Assembly (NCBI GenBank): GCA_048621635.1
Contig: JBMCWH010000005.1
Location: forward strand, 1-31,337
Origin: JBMCWH01 sp048621635
Lineage (GTDB): Bacteria > Patescibacteriota > WWE3 > JAUXAW01 > JAYEID01
DNA: 31,337 nt
Reading direction: 5' to 3'
Below, piece after piece: positions 29,040 to 31,337 of the stretch. How positions within the stretch are numbered: position 1 is the stretch's first letter; each line of letters begins with the position of its first letter. Made by a program: the position numbers and the translations under genes. The notes beneath the pieces were generated by a model. That model did not search any database. It was given only the letters and a program-made list of their open reading frames with translations, and was not told the origin of the DNA.

Positions 29040-31154
29040 TTACACATCTCCTTGTATTTCTTTAGCAATATTTTTAGGTACTTCTTCGTAATGGCTAGGC
29101 TCCATTGTAAAGGTACCGCGGCCCTTTGTCAAGGAACGGAGCTGAGTAGCATACCCAAACATCTCTGCCAGCGGAACTGTAGCTGTAATTACTCGCGCAT
29201 TTCCCCGTACCTCTGACTTACTTACCTGCGCCCGCCGAGAAGATAAATCTCCCATTACCGCACCCAAATAATCTTCTGGAGTTGTAACTGCCAAGGACAT
29301 AATTGGCTCCAACAAAACAGGTCTGGCTTTTTTAGCTGCTCTTTGAAAGGCTTCCGAACCGGCAATCTTAAATGCAACTTCAGAAGAATCCACATCATGA
29401 AAGCTACCATCATAAACTGTAACCTTAATATCTACCATCGGGTAGCCAGCAATAACACCTTTTTGCATTGCTTCTTCTACCCCTTTTTCCACGGCGGGAA
29501 TAAATTCTCGCGGAATTGCTCCTCCGCGAATCTCGTTTACAAATTCAAAACCTTCCCCTGTTTCTTGCGGCACAATCCTAAGCAAACAATGACCATACTG
29601 TCCGCGACCACCAGTTTGCCGAATATATTTACCTTCTCCTTCTGCCTCACGGCGAATTGTTTCCCGGTATGCAACGCGAGGTTGCCCAATCTTTGCTTCC
29701 ACCCCAAACTCTCGCTGCATTCTCTCTACCAAAATCTCTAAATGTAGCTCTCCCATTCCGTATATTAAAGTCTCTCCTGTCTCCTCATTGCTACCGACCT
29801 GAAAAGTAGGGTCTTCTTCTGCCAAACGACGTAGTGCATCACCAAGTTTTTCCTGATCTTCCCGCGTCTTAGGTTCAATAGAAACAGAAATTACTGGCTC
29901 AGGAAAACTTATCTTTTCCAAATTAATAGGATTCTCTGCATCTGCTAATGTATCGCCAGTAAATGTATTTTTCAAACCAACAGTAGCACCAATTTCACCA
30001 GCAGAAATTTTGTCAATCTCTTCCCTAGTATTAGCATGCATTAAAAGAATTCTCCCCATTCGTTCACGCTCCGCCTTAGAAACATTAGCAATTGTTCCGC
30101 CCGCTTCCAAAGTTCCGGAATAAACGCGAAAATAAACCAAACGACCAACATAAGGATCAGTTTGTACTTTGAACGCTAAAGCAGCAAAAGGAGCTTCCGG
30201 ATCCGCTTCACGAGTCTCTTCCTCACCAGTATCAGGGTTAGTCCCTACCACCGGAGGAACTTCCAAAGGAGAAGGAAGGTAATCAATAATCGCATCCAGA
30301 AGATACTGAACACCTATATCTCGAAATGCTGCCCCCCCTAACACAGGCACAAAGTCACCGCTTAAGGTACCTTCACGCAAACCTTTTCTTATTTCCTCGG
30401 AGGAAAGTTCCTTATTAGAAAGATATTTTTCCAACAGCCCTTCATCTTGCTCAGCTACCAACTCCTCCAAGTCAGCACGCAGTTCCTCTGCTTTGTCTTG
30501 CAAATCCGCAGGAATTTCTCTCTCCTCGATTTCTTCTCCGTGATCACCTTTCCAAATAAGCGCTTTTTGCTCAATCAAATCAACCATTCCCACAAACTCA
30601 TCCTCAGAACCAATTGGGATCTGCAACACAGCTGTTCTAGCACCTAAAAGATTCTGAATAGTTTCCACAGAATTAAAAAAGTCAGCCCCAATTTTATCCA
30701 TTTTATTTACAAAACAAATTCGAGGAACATCGTACTTATCCGCCTGCCGCCAAACAGTTTCCGATTGTGGCTCAACACCAGTAACGCCGTCAAACACAAC
30801 CACTGCCCCATCCAACACCCGCAAAGAACGCTCCACCTCGGCAGTAAAATCTACGTGACCAGGCGTATCAATAATATTTATTCGGTGAGAATGTTTATCT
30901 CCCTCTTCCCCAACAAATCGACGCGGAATCCAAAAAGTGGTGGTAGCCGCAGACTGGATAGTAATCCCACGTTCCTTCTCCTGATCCATCCAATCCATCT
31001 CTGTAGTTCCCTCATCAATATCCCCAACCTTATAAGTTTTACCGGTGTAATAAAGCATCCGCTCGGTAGTAGTAGTTTTACCAGCATCAATGTGGGCAAT
31101 AATCCCAATATTTCTTATTTTCTCTAATGGATAATTTTTTTCTGGATCAGCCAT
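29040..31154 (-). CDS. fusA: Elongation factor G
   Basis: The GTPase that drives translocation of tRNA and mRNA. G motifs are AHIDAGKT (20-27), DTPGHVDF and NKMD. The switch region is ERGITIQSAATTTFW, followed by a short extra loop (IPRRFVGEEGDKHSHR) before the DTPGH strand. Domains II-V are complete, with GGRGQYGHC and the end MEPSHYEEVPKNIAKEI. 704 residues, normal. The ribosome binding site AGGAAG precedes ATG 31154. It heads the run of translation genes behind a promoter and a leader terminator. Confidence 0.98.
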   Translation of the reverse strand: MADPEKNYPLEKIRNIGIIAHIDAGKTTTTERMLYYTGKTYKVGDIDEGTTEMDWMDQEKERGITIQSAATTTFWIPRRFVGEEGDKHSHRINIIDTPGHVDFTAEVERSLRVLDGAVVVFDGVTGVEPQSETVWRQADKYDVPRICFVNKMDKIGADFFNSVETIQNLLGARTAVLQIPIGSEDEFVGMVDLIEQKALIWKGDHGEEIEEREIPADLQDKAEELRADLEELVAEQDEGLLEKYLSNKELSSEEIRKGLREGTLSGDFVPVLGGAAFRDIGVQYLLDAIIDYLPSPLEVPPVVGTNPDTGEEETREADPEAPFAALAFKVQTDPYVGRLVYFRVYSGTLEAGGTIANVSKAERERMGRILLMHANTREEIDKISAGEIGATVGLKNTFTGDTLADAENPINLEKISFPEPVISVSIEPKTREDQEKLGDALRRLAEEDPTFQVGSNEETGETLIYGMGELHLEILVERMQREFGVEAKIGQPRVAYRETIRREAEGEGKYIRQTGGRGQYGHCLLRIVPQETGEGFEFVNEIRGGAIPREFIPAVEKGVEEAMQKGVIAGYPMVDIKVTVYDGSFHDVDSSEVAFKIAGSEAFQRAAKKARPVLLEPIMSLAVTTPEDYLGAVMGDLSSRRAQVSKSEVRGNARVITATVPLAEMFGYATQLRSLTKGRGTFTMEPSHYEEVPKNIAKEIQGDV

Positions 31155-31201
31155 AGCAGTTCTTCCTATAATATAGGCATTAATTCTAACTAATAAATGC
31201 G

Positions 31202-31226
31202 AAAAAATAAAGCCCGCTGAGGGCTT
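31202..31226 (-). terminator. Terminator hairpin in the fusA leader
   Basis: Minus strand: stem AAGCCC/GGGCTT with loop TCAGC (31210-31226), then TATTTTTT, 48 bases before the fusA ATG. Because a good promoter lies upstream of it, this hairpin is inside the fusA leader. Just upstream, GGGTTAA (about 31236-31242) could pair with TTAAGCCC and block the terminator. Confidence 0.75.
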
Positions 31227-31255
31227 AAGCAGAAATTAACCCTATGTTGTAGCAT

Positions 31256-31284
31256 ATTATACACGCTAAACACCGTAGTTGCAA
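31256..31284 (-). promoter_or_regulatory. Sigma-70-type promoter upstream of fusA
   Basis: Minus strand: -35 TTGCAA (31279-31284), 17-base spacer, perfect -10 TATAAT (31256-31261). Predicted transcription start is near 31249, giving a leader of about 95 bases containing the terminator hairpin. Confidence 0.85.
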
Positions 31285-31337
31285 GCAATAGGCTAGTTAG
31301 GTAGCCTGCTAGTTGGATAGTTGTCAGTTGGTCTGTT

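Noticed and set aside
31180..31255. Possible leader peptide frame (ATG CTA CAA ...) before the fusA terminator
   Set aside because: Its ATG directly abuts the -10 box, upstream of the expected transcription start, so it would not be in the mRNA.

Overview
The window looks like a chromosome segment from a Candidate Phyla Radiation (Patescibacteria) bacterium. The evidence is a complete bacterial ribosomal-protein supercluster with no gene for uL30 between S5 and L15, several housekeeping proteins reduced to a minimal core (L3, AspRS, Rel), a Gram-positive-like envelope gene set, and use of TGA as a normal stop (so not the UGA=Gly lineages). I cannot place it within CPR from sequence alone.

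Layout. Everything except the first gene is on the minus strand, so transcription runs from high to low coordinates. (1) 31.3-26.7 kb: fusA, tuf, rpsJ, preceded by a strong promoter and a leader terminator. (2) 26.4-14.5 kb: rplC-rplD-rplW-rplB-rpsS-rplV-rpsC-rplP-rpmC-rplN-rpsQ-rplX-rplE-rpsZ-rpsH-rplF-rplR-rpsE-rplO-secY, then a YbaB-like gene and adk. rplN and rpsQ are in the reverse of the usual order. (3) 13.9-10.9 kb: an accessory island splitting the usual adk-map junction. It holds a WxL-like surface protein and a DUF916-like anchor protein behind a tandemly duplicated promoter, followed by a cobalamin riboswitch with a terminator/antiterminator controlling a DUF4430 protein and a DUF6580-type membrane protein. 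(4) 10.8-5.7 kb: map-infA-rpmJ-rpsM-rpsK-rpsD-rpoA-rplQ-rplM-rpsI. (5) 5.7-1.2 kb: tRNA-Pro(GGG) with its own promoter, a short RelA-like (p)ppGpp synthetase, an AspRS without the GAD insertion, and a D,D-carboxypeptidase. (6) 78-1190, plus strand: a membrane-anchored extracellular protein of unknown function.

The long gaps between ribosomal genes (16.2-16.6, 17.5-17.9, 20.2-20.5, 22.9-23.3 and 27.0-27.6 kb) hold a mosaic of repeats. They share an outer frame, hairpin tails, and a 164-bp cassette with terminal inverted repeats that occurs twice in opposite orientation inside the same frame. No CRISPR array, rRNA, transposase or phage gene was seen.

The most interesting points are the B12-riboswitch-controlled gene pair inside the ribosomal cluster, the flipped repeat cassette, the swapped rplN/rpsQ order, the shortened L3, the RelA-type truncated Rel, and leader terminators ahead of fusA and rplC that suggest attenuation of translation genes.
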